A stretch of DNA of 64,000 bases from Oceanobacillus bengalensis (GTDB taxonomy: Bacteria > Bacillota > Bacilli > Bacillales > Amphibacillaceae), in contig NZ_RBZO01000002.1 of the NCBI RefSeq assembly GCF_003628445.1, positions 124,001 to 188,000 on the forward strand, written 5' to 3'. Each line of letters begins with the position of its first letter. Position 1 is the first letter of the stretch. Below are positions 1 through 11,729 of the stretch, one piece after another. The notes under the pieces were generated by a model. That model saw only the letters and a list, made by a program, of their open reading frames with translations. It was not told the origin of the DNA and did no database searches. The position numbers were made by a program, and so were the translations under genes.

Positions 1-711
1 ATGGTTATTTTTCCCGTAGAAGATCGTAACACCACGATGGAGCGCATTACCAATTTCATCAGCAATATCATCAGAATCTTTGGATACAATAATTGCAGCT
101 TTTGTTTCATTTAGTATTCCCTGTCCAACTGCATCAATCGTTTTAGAGGCAATATAGTAAGTAAGAATAGAAAGCATTGCTTGTTCCCATCCGAGTACGA
201 ATCCTGCCCATGCAAAGATAAAGACATTAATAAACATAACAAACTCACCGACAGAAAATGGGAGTTTCTTTGTTACTAGTATTCCTAGGATTTCTGTACC
301 ATCTAATGCACCAGCATTTCGGATGACAATTCCTACACCAGCACCTAGTATAAGTCCACCAAATACGGTTGCAAGAAGTGGTTCATCCGTAATTAGGGTA
401 AAGCGATGCAAGAATCCTTCCATGACGGATAAAACAATAATACTGAATAAAGAGGAGAATAAGAAATCCTTTCCAATTCTCTTCAATCCAGCAATGAGAA
501 ATGGAATATTAATAATGAGAACCAATATCCCGAAGTTTATTCCTGTAAGGTTGTTAACTAATAAAGATACACCAATGACGCCACCATCAATAATATTATT
601 CGGAACTAGGAATAATTCCAGTGCAACTGCAGCGATCGAAGCACCGATAAATAGCATAATATAACGCCTAATTAGATGTCCTGTTGTTTCTTTATGTACG
701 CTAGTAGCCAT
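1..711 (-). CDS. YitT family membrane protein (partial, 3' end off the left edge)
   Basis: Reading the minus strand from an ATG at 711-709 gives 237 uninterrupted codons running off the window edge. The protein has several hydrophobic segments with the YitT/DUF161 look (a [16 protein letters not shown] stretch near residue 37, and a [12 protein letters not shown] stretch after the middle). It then enters the soluble C-terminal DUF2179-like part, of which about the first 40 residues are visible. A GAGGGAAGG ribosome site lies just upstream on the minus strand. YitT proteins are conserved membrane proteins of unknown transport or stress role. The gene is divergent from rpoN. Family assignment is fairly sure; function is unknown. 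Confidence 0.85.
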   Translation of the reverse strand, partial: MATSVHKETTGHLIRRYIMLFIGASIAAVALELFLVPNNIIDGGVIGVSLLVNNLTGINFGILVLIINIPFLIAGLKRIGKDFLFSSLFSIIVLSVMEGFLHRFTLITDEPLLATVFGGLILGAGVGIVIRNAGALDGTEILGILVTKKLPFSVGEFVMFINVFIFAWAGFVLGWEQAMLSILTYYIASKTIDAVGQGILNETKAAIIVSKDSDDIADEIGNALHRGVTIFYGKNNH

Positions 712-879
712 TTTTAAATACCTTCCCTCTATTTTTTTCCTTAACCTTTATGAAAACCACAAAATAAATCTTATATATCTTTTTACAAAACTGTCAAATA
801 TAAACGTCTAAGCAGTGACATTCCTCACGAATAATGGCAATATGTATATATAGGATTCTTTTCGGCGGAGGGTTTAATC

Positions 880-2160
880 ATGAAACCAAGACTTATTCAA
901 CAACAAACATTACAGTGGAAAATGAATCAATCTCTCATACAATCTATCAATATCTTGCAGTTTTCTAGTCTTGAGTTAAAGGATTATGTTGACCAGTTAT
1001 CGAAGGAAAATCCGCTAATTGAAGAAGTGAATTATGATGATGCATTTGAACGATATCGAACAAGTGCGAATCAAGTGGCAATTGGAGAAATTAATGCTGC
1101 GGAAAAAAGCATGTATGAGCGGTTGAAAGACCAACTTGTTGGCTTGTCTATTCCAAAAAAGCTGAAGCCAGTCGTTGAATATGGAATTGATTCACTTGAT
1201 AGTGATGGTTATCTTGATTTAGATTTAACGTTGTGGGCTGAGCATTGTTCGGTATCCGTCGAGCTTGTTGAGCAGGCAATCGAATATATTCAAGCCCTCG
1301 AACCAGCTGGAATTGGCGCGCGTTCCCTATCAGAATGTATTACAATACAATTAAAACAGATGCAAGTGGAAGCCCCTTTTGTCAGGAATTTATTGGACGA
1401 GCATTTAGAATGGGTTGCTACAGAAGATATAGAAGCAATTACTTTACAATATGATACGTCAGAAGAGCGTGTATTGGATCTTATCAATATGATAAAATTA
1501 TGTCATCCGAAGCCAGGGCAACTCTTGGATTCAGAAGCTCCTGAATATATTATTCCTGAGGCATCTATTTATAGAGAAGATGGCGTTTGGAAAATAAAGT
1601 TTTTCAAATGGGCTACACCAGTTATTAAGGTTACTTCTACCTATCGAGATATAAAGGACTTAGGTCGTGATGCGACGAATTATTTAAAGGAAAAATATAA
1701 ACAGATTGAAAACATAAACAAAGCAATTTTGTACCGAACGAATACACTTGAAAGTATTATTCAAATAATTGTAGAAAAGCAGTATTATTTTTTTGAAGAG
1801 GGAATGGTTATGCTGAAGCCTTTAACATTAAGGGAGGTAGCGGAAGATTTAGATATTCACTTATCAACGGTGAGTAGAGCGATCAACCAAAAATATGTGC
1901 AAACGAAACAAGGTGTTCTGCCGTTGAAGTTCTTCTTTCAATCGGGTATCAGGCAAGAGAATGGAAGGCACACTGCTGCTTCAGCAATCAAGCACTTTAT
2001 TGTTTCAATCATTCAACAAGAAGATAAAAAGAAACCGCTTTCTGATCAAATGATAAAAAATAAATTAGATGAAGAGTATGGAATTAAAATTGCTAGAAGA
2101 ACCGTTATGAAGTACCGGGAGCAATTGAAAATCTCTTCATCTGTCAAAAGGAGAAAGTAA
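880..2160 (+). CDS. rpoN: RNA polymerase sigma-54 factor
   Basis: Alternative sigma factor for -24/-12 promoters that need an AAA+ activator. The N-terminus is the Gln-rich region I (LIQQQTLQWKMNQSLIQSI). A core-binding domain fills the middle, a helix-turn-helix lies near residues 312-335 (LREVAEDLDIHLSTVSRAIN), and the diagnostic RpoN box ARRTVMKYREQ sits close to the C-terminus. At 426 aa it matches Bacillus SigL-type proteins. The GGAGGG site 8 bases before ATG fixes the start. The redoxin gene starts directly after the stop codon, so the two are probably co-transcribed. Placement just upstream of cggR is also seen in other Bacilli. No activator gene is visible here. Confidence 0.95.
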   Translation: MKPRLIQQQTLQWKMNQSLIQSINILQFSSLELKDYVDQLSKENPLIEEVNYDDAFERYRTSANQVAIGEINAAEKSMYERLKDQLVGLSIPKKLKPVVEYGIDSLDSDGYLDLDLTLWAEHCSVSVELVEQAIEYIQALEPAGIGARSLSECITIQLKQMQVEAPFVRNLLDEHLEWVATEDIEAITLQYDTSEERVLDLINMIKLCHPKPGQLLDSEAPEYIIPEASIYREDGVWKIKFFKWATPVIKVTSTYRDIKDLGRDATNYLKEKYKQIENINKAILYRTNTLESIIQIIVEKQYYFFEEGMVMLKPLTLREVAEDLDIHLSTVSRAINQKYVQTKQGVLPLKFFFQSGIRQENGRHTAASAIKHFIVSIIQQEDKKKPLSDQMIKNKLDEEYGIKIARRTVMKYREQLKISSSVKRRK

Positions 2161-2418
2161 ATGTTACATATAGTTTTTTATACGAAAGAAAATTGTTCTA
2201 TTTGTGTGGATGCAGAAGCATTGTTATCCATCTTCCGCCACGAATATCCTTATGAACTAGAGGTTCGAGATATTTATACGAAGGACGAATGGTTAGAAGA
2301 ATATCAATTGTCGATACCAGTAGTCGAAATAAATGGGAAACAGCTAAATTGTGAAGAAATAAATTATGATTCACTCAAGCAATTTTTAATAGAAGAGAGC
2401 AGGAAGGAGATTGGGTAA
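2161..2418 (+). CDS. glutaredoxin-like (DUF836) small redox protein
   Basis: 85-residue protein with a thioredoxin-fold N-terminal strand followed by a CxxC (Cys12-Ser-Ile-Cys15) and a cis-Pro motif SIPVVEING near residue 56, as in the glutaredoxin-like DUF836 family. It starts on the base after the rpoN stop, and the end of rpoN (AAAGGAGAAAG) supplies its ribosome site, indicating translational coupling. The role is probably thiol-disulfide exchange on an unknown partner; the sequence shows nothing more specific. Confidence 0.8.
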   Translation: MLHIVFYTKENCSICVDAEALLSIFRHEYPYELEVRDIYTKDEWLEEYQLSIPVVEINGKQLNCEEINYDSLKQFLIEESRKEIG

Positions 2419-2672
2419 AACTGATCTTCTTTTTTGTTATTGATATTAATTTAGGATTATTTGAATTCAATCAATTAATCTTTCGCTCACACTTATGATT
2501 GATTTATGTAGTCATTCACGGAACGACGTATTTAGGGAAATTCCGAATTAAATAAGGCCTCAGTTATACATATTGCGTACCTAATATGTATAAGAACCGA
2601 ATTTGCGTGGGAAGTTATTAGGGCTCGTCCAATTTCTTCTTCCATCTTAAAAAATTCTTTACATTAAAATAG
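2419..2672. other. intergenic region between the redoxin gene and the cggR promoter
   Basis: About 250 bp with no ORF. It contains one clean inverted repeat (ATACATATT at 2566-2574 with AATATGTAT at 2583-2591) that is not followed by a T-run, so it is not an obvious terminator. Nothing else is recognised. Confidence 0.5.
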
Positions 2673-2747
2673 TTGTTTATTTCTTTTACTATGTTATAAT
2701 TTAAATTGTCCGGGACGTAAATTAACCTAACGGGATGAATTTTGACC
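2673..2747 (+). promoter_or_regulatory. cggR-operon promoter and CggR operator
   Basis: A sigma-A promoter is visible: TTGTTT (2673-2678), 16-bp spacer, TATAAT (2695-2700). Directly downstream are two direct half-sites, CGGGAC-N6-TAAC (from 2711) and CGGGAT-N6-TGAC (from 2731). They match the CGGGAC-N6-TGTC-type tandem operator bound by CggR in Bacillus. The position downstream of the -10 fits a roadblock repressor that is released by fructose-1,6-bisphosphate. Regulation is inferred from family knowledge plus the motif. Confidence 0.85.
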
Positions 2748-2769
2748 AGGCGGATAAGGAGCATTTACA

Positions 2770-3789
2770 TTGATAACGTTCGCTAATTTGCAGAAAAAGT
2801 TAGTACCAGACCTTTTAGAAGTCATGAAGCAAAGGTATTCGATATTACAAAGTGTCGGGAACCTTGAACCGATTGGAAGAAGAGCTTTGTCTGAAAAGAC
2901 CAACTTGACTGAACGAACCATTAGAAGTGAGATCGACCTATTACATAATCAAGGGCTTGTCGATGTTACTTCAAAAGGTATGTATCTATCAAAAGAGGGA
3001 AAAGTAGTTGTTGACCAGTTGGCTGGCTTTATGCGGGAAATGATGGGAGTAACTGTTTTAGAAAAGCAAATTAGGGAAAAGTTAAACATAGCTAACGTTT
3101 TTATTGTTCCAGGAAACAGTGATGAATTTGAATGGGTAAAGCAAGAAATGGGTAAATTATGTGTGAAATACTTAAAAAATATCATCAAGAACCCATCAAC
3201 AATCGCTGTGACAGGTGGAACAACGATGGCAGCTGTTGCAGATGTGATGGCACCCTTAAGTAATGATGCAGATGTATTGTTTGTACCGGCACGTGGTGGT
3301 ATCGGAGAAAAGGTAGAGAACCAAGCAAGTGGTATTGTTGCTGAAATGGCAAAGAAAGCTAAGGGTGACTACCGTCTTCTACATGTCCCTGATCCGTTGA
3401 GCGAGTCGGCATATCAAACATTGACGAATGAGCCTTCTATTAAGGAAGTACTTGAGCAAATAAAAGCTTCTAATATCGTTATTCATGGTATTGGCGATGC
3501 TGCGACAATGGCAACACGAAGAAAGACTTCAAGTGAAATCTTTGAGAAGTTGAGAGCGAACCATGCCGCTAGTGAGGCCTTTGGCTATTATTTTGACCAA
3601 GAAGGAAACGTCGTTCATAAGGTACGAACAGTAGGTATTCAACTGGAAGACCTCACATCGATTGAACATGTTATTGCTGTTGCAGGCGGGAAGTCAAAAG
3701 CAAATGCAATTTTATCTTACTTTAAACAAGGTAAGGGTGATTTGCTTATTACCGATGAAGCAGCTGCAGAACAGATTTTAAGAGGATAA
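2770..3789 (+). CDS. cggR: central glycolytic genes regulator CggR
   Basis: SorC/DeoR-type repressor of the lower glycolytic operon. It has an N-terminal winged HTH (residues about 30-75, RRALSEKTNLTERTIRSEIDLL) and a C-terminal sugar-phosphate-binding domain of NagB/RpiA fold (GGTTMAAVADVM near residue 144, GIGDAATMATRR near residue 240). The start is TTG at 2770, with AAGGAG 8 bases upstream; length 339 aa equals the family norm. It heads the operon with gapA and is preceded by its own operator, so autoregulation is expected. Confidence 0.95.
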   Translation: MITFANLQKKLVPDLLEVMKQRYSILQSVGNLEPIGRRALSEKTNLTERTIRSEIDLLHNQGLVDVTSKGMYLSKEGKVVVDQLAGFMREMMGVTVLEKQIREKLNIANVFIVPGNSDEFEWVKQEMGKLCVKYLKNIIKNPSTIAVTGGTTMAAVADVMAPLSNDADVLFVPARGGIGEKVENQASGIVAEMAKKAKGDYRLLHVPDPLSESAYQTLTNEPSIKEVLEQIKASNIVIHGIGDAATMATRRKTSSEIFEKLRANHAASEAFGYYFDQEGNVVHKVRTVGIQLEDLTSIEHVIAVAGGKSKANAILSYFKQGKGDLLITDEAAAEQILRG

Positions 3790-3824
3790 CCTCTTTAAAT
3801 ATATATAACTATAACAACTCTTAG

Positions 3825-4844
<1,020 letters not shown>

Positions 4845-4855
4845 GAATAGGTAAG

Positions 4856-4884
4856 GGGAGAGGAGTATGCTCCTCTCCCTTTTT
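4856..4884 (+). terminator. rho-independent terminator after gapA
   Basis: Perfect 10-bp stem GGGAGAGGAG / CTCCTCTCCC with a TATG loop, followed by TTTTT. Confidence 0.95.
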
Positions 4885-4887
4885 ACA

Positions 4888-4914
4888 GGTAAGAAAGCAT
4901 AAAACTTTCTTACC
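4888..4914. other. second perfect hairpin in the gapA-pgk spacer
   Basis: GGTAAGAAAG (4888-4897) pairs exactly with CTTTCTTACC (4905-4914) around a 7-base loop. It lies just after the gapA terminator and about 60 bp before the pgk -10 (TATAAT, 4975-4980). There is no T-run, so it is not a terminator. It could be a DNA operator or an RNA element of the downstream unit. Confidence 0.55.
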
Positions 4915-5053
4915 TGCCTAAGTTTTCTAACATTATTTTATTGTAAAAGAAAAGTTTTATCGGTGTGTTTGTTATATAATGGATAATGGACCATTTGTTG
5001 GAAAACCTAATGGAACAACAGGATTACATAAGAAATTTTGGGAGGCTGTCAAA

Positions 5054-6235
5054 ATGAATAAAAAAACACTTAAAGACCTTGATGTAAAAGGAAAAAAAGT
5101 TTTTTGCCGTGTCGACTTTAATGTTCCAATGAAAGACGGAGAAGTAACAGATGACACAAGAATTAAAGCAGCATTACCTACAATTAAGTATTTGGCAGAA
5201 CAAGGTGCAAAAGTTATCCTTTCAAGTCACCTTGGCCGTCCAAAAGGTCAGGTAGTAGAAGAATTACGCCTCGACCCAGTTGCAAAACGTTTGAGCAATT
5301 TAATTGGAAAAGATGTTGTCAAAACAGATGCTGTTTATGGTGATGAAGTAAATGGAGCGATAGCTAAGCTTAATGATGGCGATCTCCTATTAATAGAAAA
5401 TGTACGCTTTGAAGCTGGAGAAGAGAAGAACGATCCAGCATTAGCTGGGGAATTTGCGAAAATGGCAGATGTGTACGTCAATGATGCCTTTGGTGCCGCA
5501 CATCGTGCACATGCAACAACTGCTGGTATCGCTGAAAAATTACCTTCTGCTGCTGGTTTCTTAATGGAAAAGGAAATCGAAGTATTAGGGAAAGCGCTAG
5601 AAAACCCAGAACGTCCTTTCACCGCTATCATTGGTGGAGCGAAAGTAAAAGATAAGATTAATGTCATCGATAACCTTTTAGAAAAAGTGGATAACTTAAT
5701 TATCGGTGGTGGACTAGCATATACGTTCGTGAAAGCGCAAGGGCATGAAATCGGAAAATCATTATTAGAAGAAGATAAACTTGATTTAGCAAAAGAATTC
5801 ATGAAAAAAGCAGAAGAAAAAGGTGTAAACTTTGTTCTACCTGTTGACGTAATTGTAGCTGATGACTTTTCAGAAACAGCAAACAAAAAAGAAGTACCTA
5901 TTGAAGAAATTCCTGCAGATTGGGAAGCATTGGATATTGGACCGAAAACACGTGAAAAATACAGCAAAATTGTTTCTGAATCAAAACTGATTCTGTGGAA
6001 CGGACCAATGGGTGTCTTCGAACTGGAAGCTTTTTCTGGTGGAACGAAGGCTGTTGCGGAAAGCTTAGCAACAACAGATGGCTATAGCATAATTGGTGGT
6101 GGTGATTCTGCAGCTGCAGTTGAGAAATTTAATTTAGCTGAGAAGATGGATCACGTTTCTACTGGTGGAGGAGCATCATTGGAATTTATGGAAGGAAAAG
6201 TTCTTCCTGGAGTAGCAGCTTTAGACGATAAATAA
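5054..6235 (+). CDS. pgk: phosphoglycerate kinase
   Basis: Converts 1,3-bisphosphoglycerate and ADP to 3-phosphoglycerate and ATP. The family motif RVDFNVPM lies near residue 20, SSHLGRPKG near residue 57, and the nucleotide-binding Gly-rich stretches ([18 protein letters not shown]) are present. The start was set at ATG 5054 because GGGAGG lies 8 bases upstream and the resulting 393 aa equals the family length. A longer reading from 4979 would begin inside the promoter -10 region. Confidence 0.96.
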   Translation: MNKKTLKDLDVKGKKVFCRVDFNVPMKDGEVTDDTRIKAALPTIKYLAEQGAKVILSSHLGRPKGQVVEELRLDPVAKRLSNLIGKDVVKTDAVYGDEVNGAIAKLNDGDLLLIENVRFEAGEEKNDPALAGEFAKMADVYVNDAFGAAHRAHATTAGIAEKLPSAAGFLMEKEIEVLGKALENPERPFTAIIGGAKVKDKINVIDNLLEKVDNLIIGGGLAYTFVKAQGHEIGKSLLEEDKLDLAKEFMKKAEEKGVNFVLPVDVIVADDFSETANKKEVPIEEIPADWEALDIGPKTREKYSKIVSESKLILWNGPMGVFELEAFSGGTKAVAESLATTDGYSIIGGGDSAAAVEKFNLAEKMDHVSTGGGASLEFMEGKVLPGVAALDDK

Positions 6236-6251
6236 ATCCTGAGGTGAGATA

Positions 6252-7010
6252 ATGCGTAAAAAAGTGATTGCAGGTAACTGGAAAATGAACAAGGTACTAT
6301 CAGAAGCAAATAGCTTTGTTGATGAAGTGAATGGTAAAGTACCAAATAGTGATAATGTAGAAGCAATTGTTTGTGCACCTTTTCTATTTTTACCTTCCCT
6401 TGTAGAAAAAACAGCAAGTTCAAATGTAAAAGTAGCAGCACAAAACATGCACTTTGAAGATAATGGAGCATTTACTGGTGAAGTTAGTCCAGTAATGTTA
6501 AAAGATTTAGGTGTAACGCATGTTGTTCTTGGCCACTCTGAACGCCGTGAACTTTTTGCAGAAACAGATGAAACAGTAAATAAAAAAGCACATGCAGCTT
6601 TTAATCATGACTTAACACCAATCGTTTGTGTTGGTGAAACATTAGAACAACGTGAAGCAAATGAGACGATGAGTCTTGTTGAAACACAGGTGAAAAAGGG
6701 ACTTGAAGGTTTGTCAGCTGAGCAAGTTGCAAAAACAATCATTGCTTATGAACCAATTTGGGCTATTGGTACAGGTAAAACAGCTACAAGTGAACAAGCA
6801 AATGAAGTATGTACACATATTCGTAACGTTGTAAAAGAGATTACATCTGAAGATATTGCAGAAAAAGTTATTATTCAATATGGTGGTAGCGTAAAACCAG
6901 CGAATATCGATGAACTATTAGCTCAATCTGATATTGATGGTGCATTAGTTGGTGGCGCAAGTCTAGAAGCAGAATCCTTTCTACAGCTTGTGGAGGCTGG
7001 TAGCAAATGA
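6252..7010 (+). CDS. tpiA: triosephosphate isomerase
   Basis: TIM barrel of 252 aa interconverting dihydroxyacetone phosphate and glyceraldehyde-3-phosphate. Visible are the N-terminal GNWKMNK (active-site Lys), the catalytic His in VVLGHSERR, the catalytic Glu in [12 protein letters not shown], and the phosphate-gripper YGGSV. It begins 16 bp after pgk and its stop overlaps the start of gpmI by 4 bp (ATGA), so it is translationally coupled. Confidence 0.97.
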   Translation: MRKKVIAGNWKMNKVLSEANSFVDEVNGKVPNSDNVEAIVCAPFLFLPSLVEKTASSNVKVAAQNMHFEDNGAFTGEVSPVMLKDLGVTHVVLGHSERRELFAETDETVNKKAHAAFNHDLTPIVCVGETLEQREANETMSLVETQVKKGLEGLSAEQVAKTIIAYEPIWAIGTGKTATSEQANEVCTHIRNVVKEITSEDIAEKVIIQYGGSVKPANIDELLAQSDIDGALVGGASLEAESFLQLVEAGSK

Positions 7011-8548
7011 GTGACAATAATTTAGCTGCTTTAATCATTCTCGATGGATTAGGGATTCGAGATGAGAATTTTGGTAATGCAGTAAAACAAGCTAAAATGC
7101 CGAATTTCAATCGTTATTGGGAAAAGTTTTCTCATAACCAATTGACTGCAAGTGGTGTGGCAGTTGGCCTTCCTGAAGGACAAATGGGTAATTCTGAGGT
7201 AGGACACTTGAACATTGGTGCTGGTCGTGTTGTATACCAAAGCTTAACACGTGTGAATTTGTCTATTAAAGAAGGAGATTTTTACCAAAATCAAGCATTT
7301 GTAAAATCAATTGAAAATGCAAAAGCTAACAATCGTGCATTACACCTTTTCGGGCTATTATCTGATGGTGGGGTTCATAGTCACATTGAGCATTTATTTG
7401 CATTATTGAAGCTTGCGAGTGATAATGGACTCGAAAAAGTGTATGTACATGCATTTCTAGATGGTCGTGATGTTGGACCACAAACAGCTGAAAGTTACAT
7501 TATACGTACGGAAGAAAAAATGAAAGAATTAGGTGTTGGACAATTCGCAACGATTTCAGGTCGCTACTACTCTATGGACCGTGATAAACGTTGGGATCGT
7601 GTGAAAAAAGCATACGATGCCATGGTTTATGGTGAAGGACCTTCATATGGAACAGCAATGGATGTTGTAAAGGATTCATATGAAAATGGTATTTATGATG
7701 AATTCGTTATTCCGTCTGTTATTACCGATGAAAATGGAGAAGCAGTCGGAAAAGTACAAGATAATGATTCCATTATTTTCTACAATTTCCGTCCAGACCG
7801 CGCAATTCAAATATCTCGTACATTCGCGAATGAAGATTTCCGAGACTTTGACCGTGGTGAAGGTGTACCACAAAATCTAGATTTCGTTATGTTAACGGAA
7901 TTTAGTGAATCTGTTGATGGATTTGTTGCATATGAACCAACAAACCTTGATAATACAATTGGTGAAGTATTAGCTCAAAACAATTTGAAACAACTACGCA
8001 TTGCTGAAACAGAAAAATATCCACATGTGACATTTTTCATGAGTGGTGGGCGTGAACAGGAATTTCCAGGTGAAAAACGAATTTTAATTGATTCACCTAA
8101 AGTTGCAACATATGATTTGAAACCAGAGATGAGTGCTTATGAAGTGACGGACGCGTTGCTTGAGGAACTTGACTCTGAAGACAGACCAAATGCAATTATT
8201 CTTAATTTCGCTAATCCAGATATGGTTGGGCATTCCGGAATGCTAGAACCGACTGTAAAAGCGATAGAAGCAGTGGATGAATGTTTAGGTAAAGTAGTAG
8301 ATAAAATTCTTGAACTTGGTGGGAATGCGATCATTACTGCTGACCATGGTAACTCTGATGAAGTAGTTACGATGGAAGGAAGTCCAATGACCGCACACAC
8401 AACAAACCCAGTTCCGGTTATCGTTACGAAACAAGACGGAGAATTACGAGACGGTGGTATCTTGGCCGACTTAGCACCAACATTACTTGATTTACTAAAC
8501 GTTGATAAACCAAAAGAAATGACAGGAACATCATTACTTAAAAAATAA
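7007..8548 (+). CDS. gpmI: 2,3-bisphosphoglycerate-independent phosphoglycerate mutase
   Basis: Mn-dependent alkaline-phosphatase-superfamily enzyme of 513 aa that interconverts 3- and 2-phosphoglycerate. The nucleophilic Ser lies in [16 protein letters not shown] near residue 62. C-terminal metal ligands are in TADHGNSDE and TAHTTNPVP. It overlaps tpiA by 4 bp and is separated from eno by an AT-rich spacer. Confidence 0.97.
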   Translation: MSDNNLAALIILDGLGIRDENFGNAVKQAKMPNFNRYWEKFSHNQLTASGVAVGLPEGQMGNSEVGHLNIGAGRVVYQSLTRVNLSIKEGDFYQNQAFVKSIENAKANNRALHLFGLLSDGGVHSHIEHLFALLKLASDNGLEKVYVHAFLDGRDVGPQTAESYIIRTEEKMKELGVGQFATISGRYYSMDRDKRWDRVKKAYDAMVYGEGPSYGTAMDVVKDSYENGIYDEFVIPSVITDENGEAVGKVQDNDSIIFYNFRPDRAIQISRTFANEDFRDFDRGEGVPQNLDFVMLTEFSESVDGFVAYEPTNLDNTIGEVLAQNNLKQLRIAETEKYPHVTFFMSGGREQEFPGEKRILIDSPKVATYDLKPEMSAYEVTDALLEELDSEDRPNAIILNFANPDMVGHSGMLEPTVKAIEAVDECLGKVVDKILELGGNAIITADHGNSDEVVTMEGSPMTAHTTNPVPVIVTKQDGELRDGGILADLAPTLLDLLNVDKPKEMTGTSLLKK

Positions 8549-8602
8549 ATAAATCAAATTATAAAAAGTAAATTAAATTACAATAAATAAATCAAATTAT
8601 AA
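8544..8602 (+). repeat. 21-bp direct repeat pair in the gpmI-eno spacer
   Basis: AATAAATAAATCAAATTATAA occurs at 8544-8564 (overlapping the gpmI stop) and again at 8582-8602, 38 bp apart, just before the eno ribosome site. It is either a slippage duplication or an AT-rich leader for efficient eno translation. Confidence 0.8.
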
Positions 8603-9910
<1,308 letters not shown>

Positions 9911-9926
9911 TGAAGCATGAGAAAAA

Positions 9927-9953
9927 GGCTGCGGGGAATTCGCAGCCTTTTTT
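9927..9953 (+). terminator. rho-independent terminator after eno
   Basis: GGCTGCG / CGCAGCC stem, extended by AA/TT pairs, with a 7-base loop and a run of at least six T. Confidence 0.95.
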
Positions 9954-10000
9954 CATTCGTGCCATTTGTGTTGTGTATAAACGATAACCCGTGAAGGAAT

Positions 10001-10572
10001 CATCAAATTAACAGTAAACGTCGATGACAAGGTAACTCATCGCCCGAAGCACGATCAAATTGACAGTAAACGTCGATGACAAGGTAACTCATCGCCCGAA
10101 GCACGATCAAATTGACAGTAAACGTTGATGACAAGGTCATTCATCGCCCGAAGCACGGTCAAATTGACAGTAAACGTCGATGACAAGGTAACTCATCGCC
10201 CGAAGCACGGTCAAATTGACAGTAAACGTCGATGACAAGGTAACTCATCGCCCGAAGCACGATCAAATTGACAGTAAACGTCGATGACAAGGTAACTCAT
10301 CGCCCGAAGCACGATCAAATTGACAGTAAACGTCGATGACAAGGTCATTCATCGCCCGAAGCACGATTAAATTGACAGTAAACGTCGATGACAAGGTAAC
10401 TCATCGCCCGAAGCACGATTAAATTGACAGTAAACGTCGATGACAAGGCCATTCATCGCCCGAAGCACGATCAAATTGACAGTAAACGTCGATGACAAGG
10501 TAACTCATCGCCCGAAGCACGATCAAATTGACAGTAAACGTCGATGAGAAGGTCATTCATCGCCCAAAGAAA
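10001..10572. repeat. eleven-copy 52-bp tandem repeat array
   Basis: Eleven exactly 52-bp units start at 10001, 10053, 10105, 10157, 10209, 10261, 10313, 10365, 10417, 10469 and 10521, with no spacers. Each contains an inverted repeat CGATGA-N9-TCATCG and, in ten of eleven units, a TTGACA hexamer (the first has TTAACA). The centre exists in two versions, GGTAACTC (units 1, 2, 4, 5, 6, 8, 10) and GG(T/C)CATTC (units 3, 7, 9, 11). The outer units are the most diverged. The period is not a multiple of 3 and no long ORF crosses it, so it is non-coding. There are no variable spacers, so it is not CRISPR. Confidence 0.97.
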
Positions 10573-10612
10573 GCAAAATTCATAGCACTAAAAAACTTTC
10601 CAACTCCAAACG

Positions 10613-10644
10613 AATAGGACAACCTCCAAGCGGAATATCCTATT
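10613..10644 (+). promoter_or_regulatory. inverted repeat upstream of the first nucleoside hydrolase
   Basis: AATAGGA and TCCTATT bracket 18 bases, about 30 bp before the GTG start. It could be an operator or a leader hairpin; there is no T-run. Confidence 0.35.
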
Positions 10645-10674
10645 GATAGGTCACCATAAAATGGAGGGGTTCAT

Positions 10675-11646
10675 GTGCCACAAAAAGTGTTGTTATTTGG
10701 AGATATTGGAATTGATGATACAATTGCCCTTATTTATGCTTATCTAGCTCAGGATATTGAAGTTGTTGGAGTGGTTGCAGATTACGGGAACATCTCGAGG
10801 GAAAATGCCATCCGAAATATAAATTACGTTCGGCAAATATTTGATACTTCGGAAACAGAGGGAATTAAAATTATTGCAGGTGCAGAAATTCCTATGACTG
10901 CAGAAATTCCTACATATGTAACAGAAATACATGGAGAATATGGACTTGGCCCAATCATTCCTGAAGCTGACGGTGAGGGTGTTATAAATGAAAATTTTGT
11001 TGATGTAGTTGAGATTATCCAGAATAATATTGAAGATTTACTTATTGTTAATATTGGCAGGTTAACTTCTTTAGCAACATTGTTCCTTCTATATCAAGAT
11101 TTAATGAAGGGGGTCAAAGGATACTACATTATGGGTGGTGCATTTTGGGTTCCGGGAAATATCACTGCAGTTTCGGAGGCTAATATCCACGGGGATCCAG
11201 TTGCAGCTCAAATTGTACTTACCTATGCGAATAATGTAACAGTTATCCCTCTAAATGTCACGCAGCAAGCCATTGCCACACCAGAAATGGTTAATTACAT
11301 TGACCAAGTTGGGCAAATACCGTTAATAAAAACCCTCCTAGATTACTATTATAATTTCTACAAAGAAAGAGACCCCAGTGTTCAAGGGAGCCCGCTACAT
11401 GATGTTTTAACGCTTATGGCTACCGTCAATGAAGACATGTTTACTTTTAGATATTTACCTGTCCATATCGTACAGGCAACAACAGGTACAGAGCGTGGAC
11501 AAAGTATTGCGGATATAAGAGATTTTGGTGATTTCTCATTGGAAACAGAAAAAGATACGCGTACACATCGTATAGCATTTGAATTGGATTATCCAACGTT
11601 TTTTATAAACTTTATGACAGTGATGACTGGAGAACGATTCGGTTAA
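10675..11646 (+). CDS. nucleoside hydrolase family protein (copy 1)
   Basis: Inosine/uridine-preferring nucleoside hydrolase superfamily, 323 aa, cleaving the N-glycosidic bond of nucleosides in known members. Ca-site residues are visible: FGDIGIDD (the usual DxDPGxDD with the first Asp replaced by Phe but the later three kept), NIGRLTSLA (Thr ligand), SEANIHGDP and the C-terminal LHDVL. GTG start with GGAGGGG upstream. The next gene is a close paralogue (about two thirds identical by eye). Substrate cannot be told; the first-Asp change makes an atypical subgroup likely. Confidence 0.85.
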   Translation: MPQKVLLFGDIGIDDTIALIYAYLAQDIEVVGVVADYGNISRENAIRNINYVRQIFDTSETEGIKIIAGAEIPMTAEIPTYVTEIHGEYGLGPIIPEADGEGVINENFVDVVEIIQNNIEDLLIVNIGRLTSLATLFLLYQDLMKGVKGYYIMGGAFWVPGNITAVSEANIHGDPVAAQIVLTYANNVTVIPLNVTQQAIATPEMVNYIDQVGQIPLIKTLLDYYYNFYKERDPSVQGSPLHDVLTLMATVNEDMFTFRYLPVHIVQATTGTERGQSIADIRDFGDFSLETEKDTRTHRIAFELDYPTFFINFMTVMTGERFG

Positions 11647-11729
11647 TTTCACATTACGAACACAGGACAACTCTCCTAATTAATATACTAAATCAGTAAT
11701 TAATCTTTACACACAGGAGAGGAAGCATT

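Noticed and set aside
323-664. Plus-strand 113-codon ORF
   Set aside because: It is the antisense shadow of the partial YitT gene, which has a ribosome site, family motifs and an uninterrupted frame on the minus strand.
4979-5053. Longer N-terminus for Pgk
   Set aside because: The upstream ATG overlaps the promoter -10 and has no ribosome site; the ATG at 5054 gives the normal length.
5335-5967. 210-codon minus-strand ORF within pgk
   Set aside because: Ser/Phe-rich antisense frame of a conserved gene with no ribosome site; a codon-bias artefact.
10001-10572. CRISPR array
   Set aside because: Units are contiguous 52-bp copies with no variable spacers, so it is a minisatellite and not a CRISPR array.
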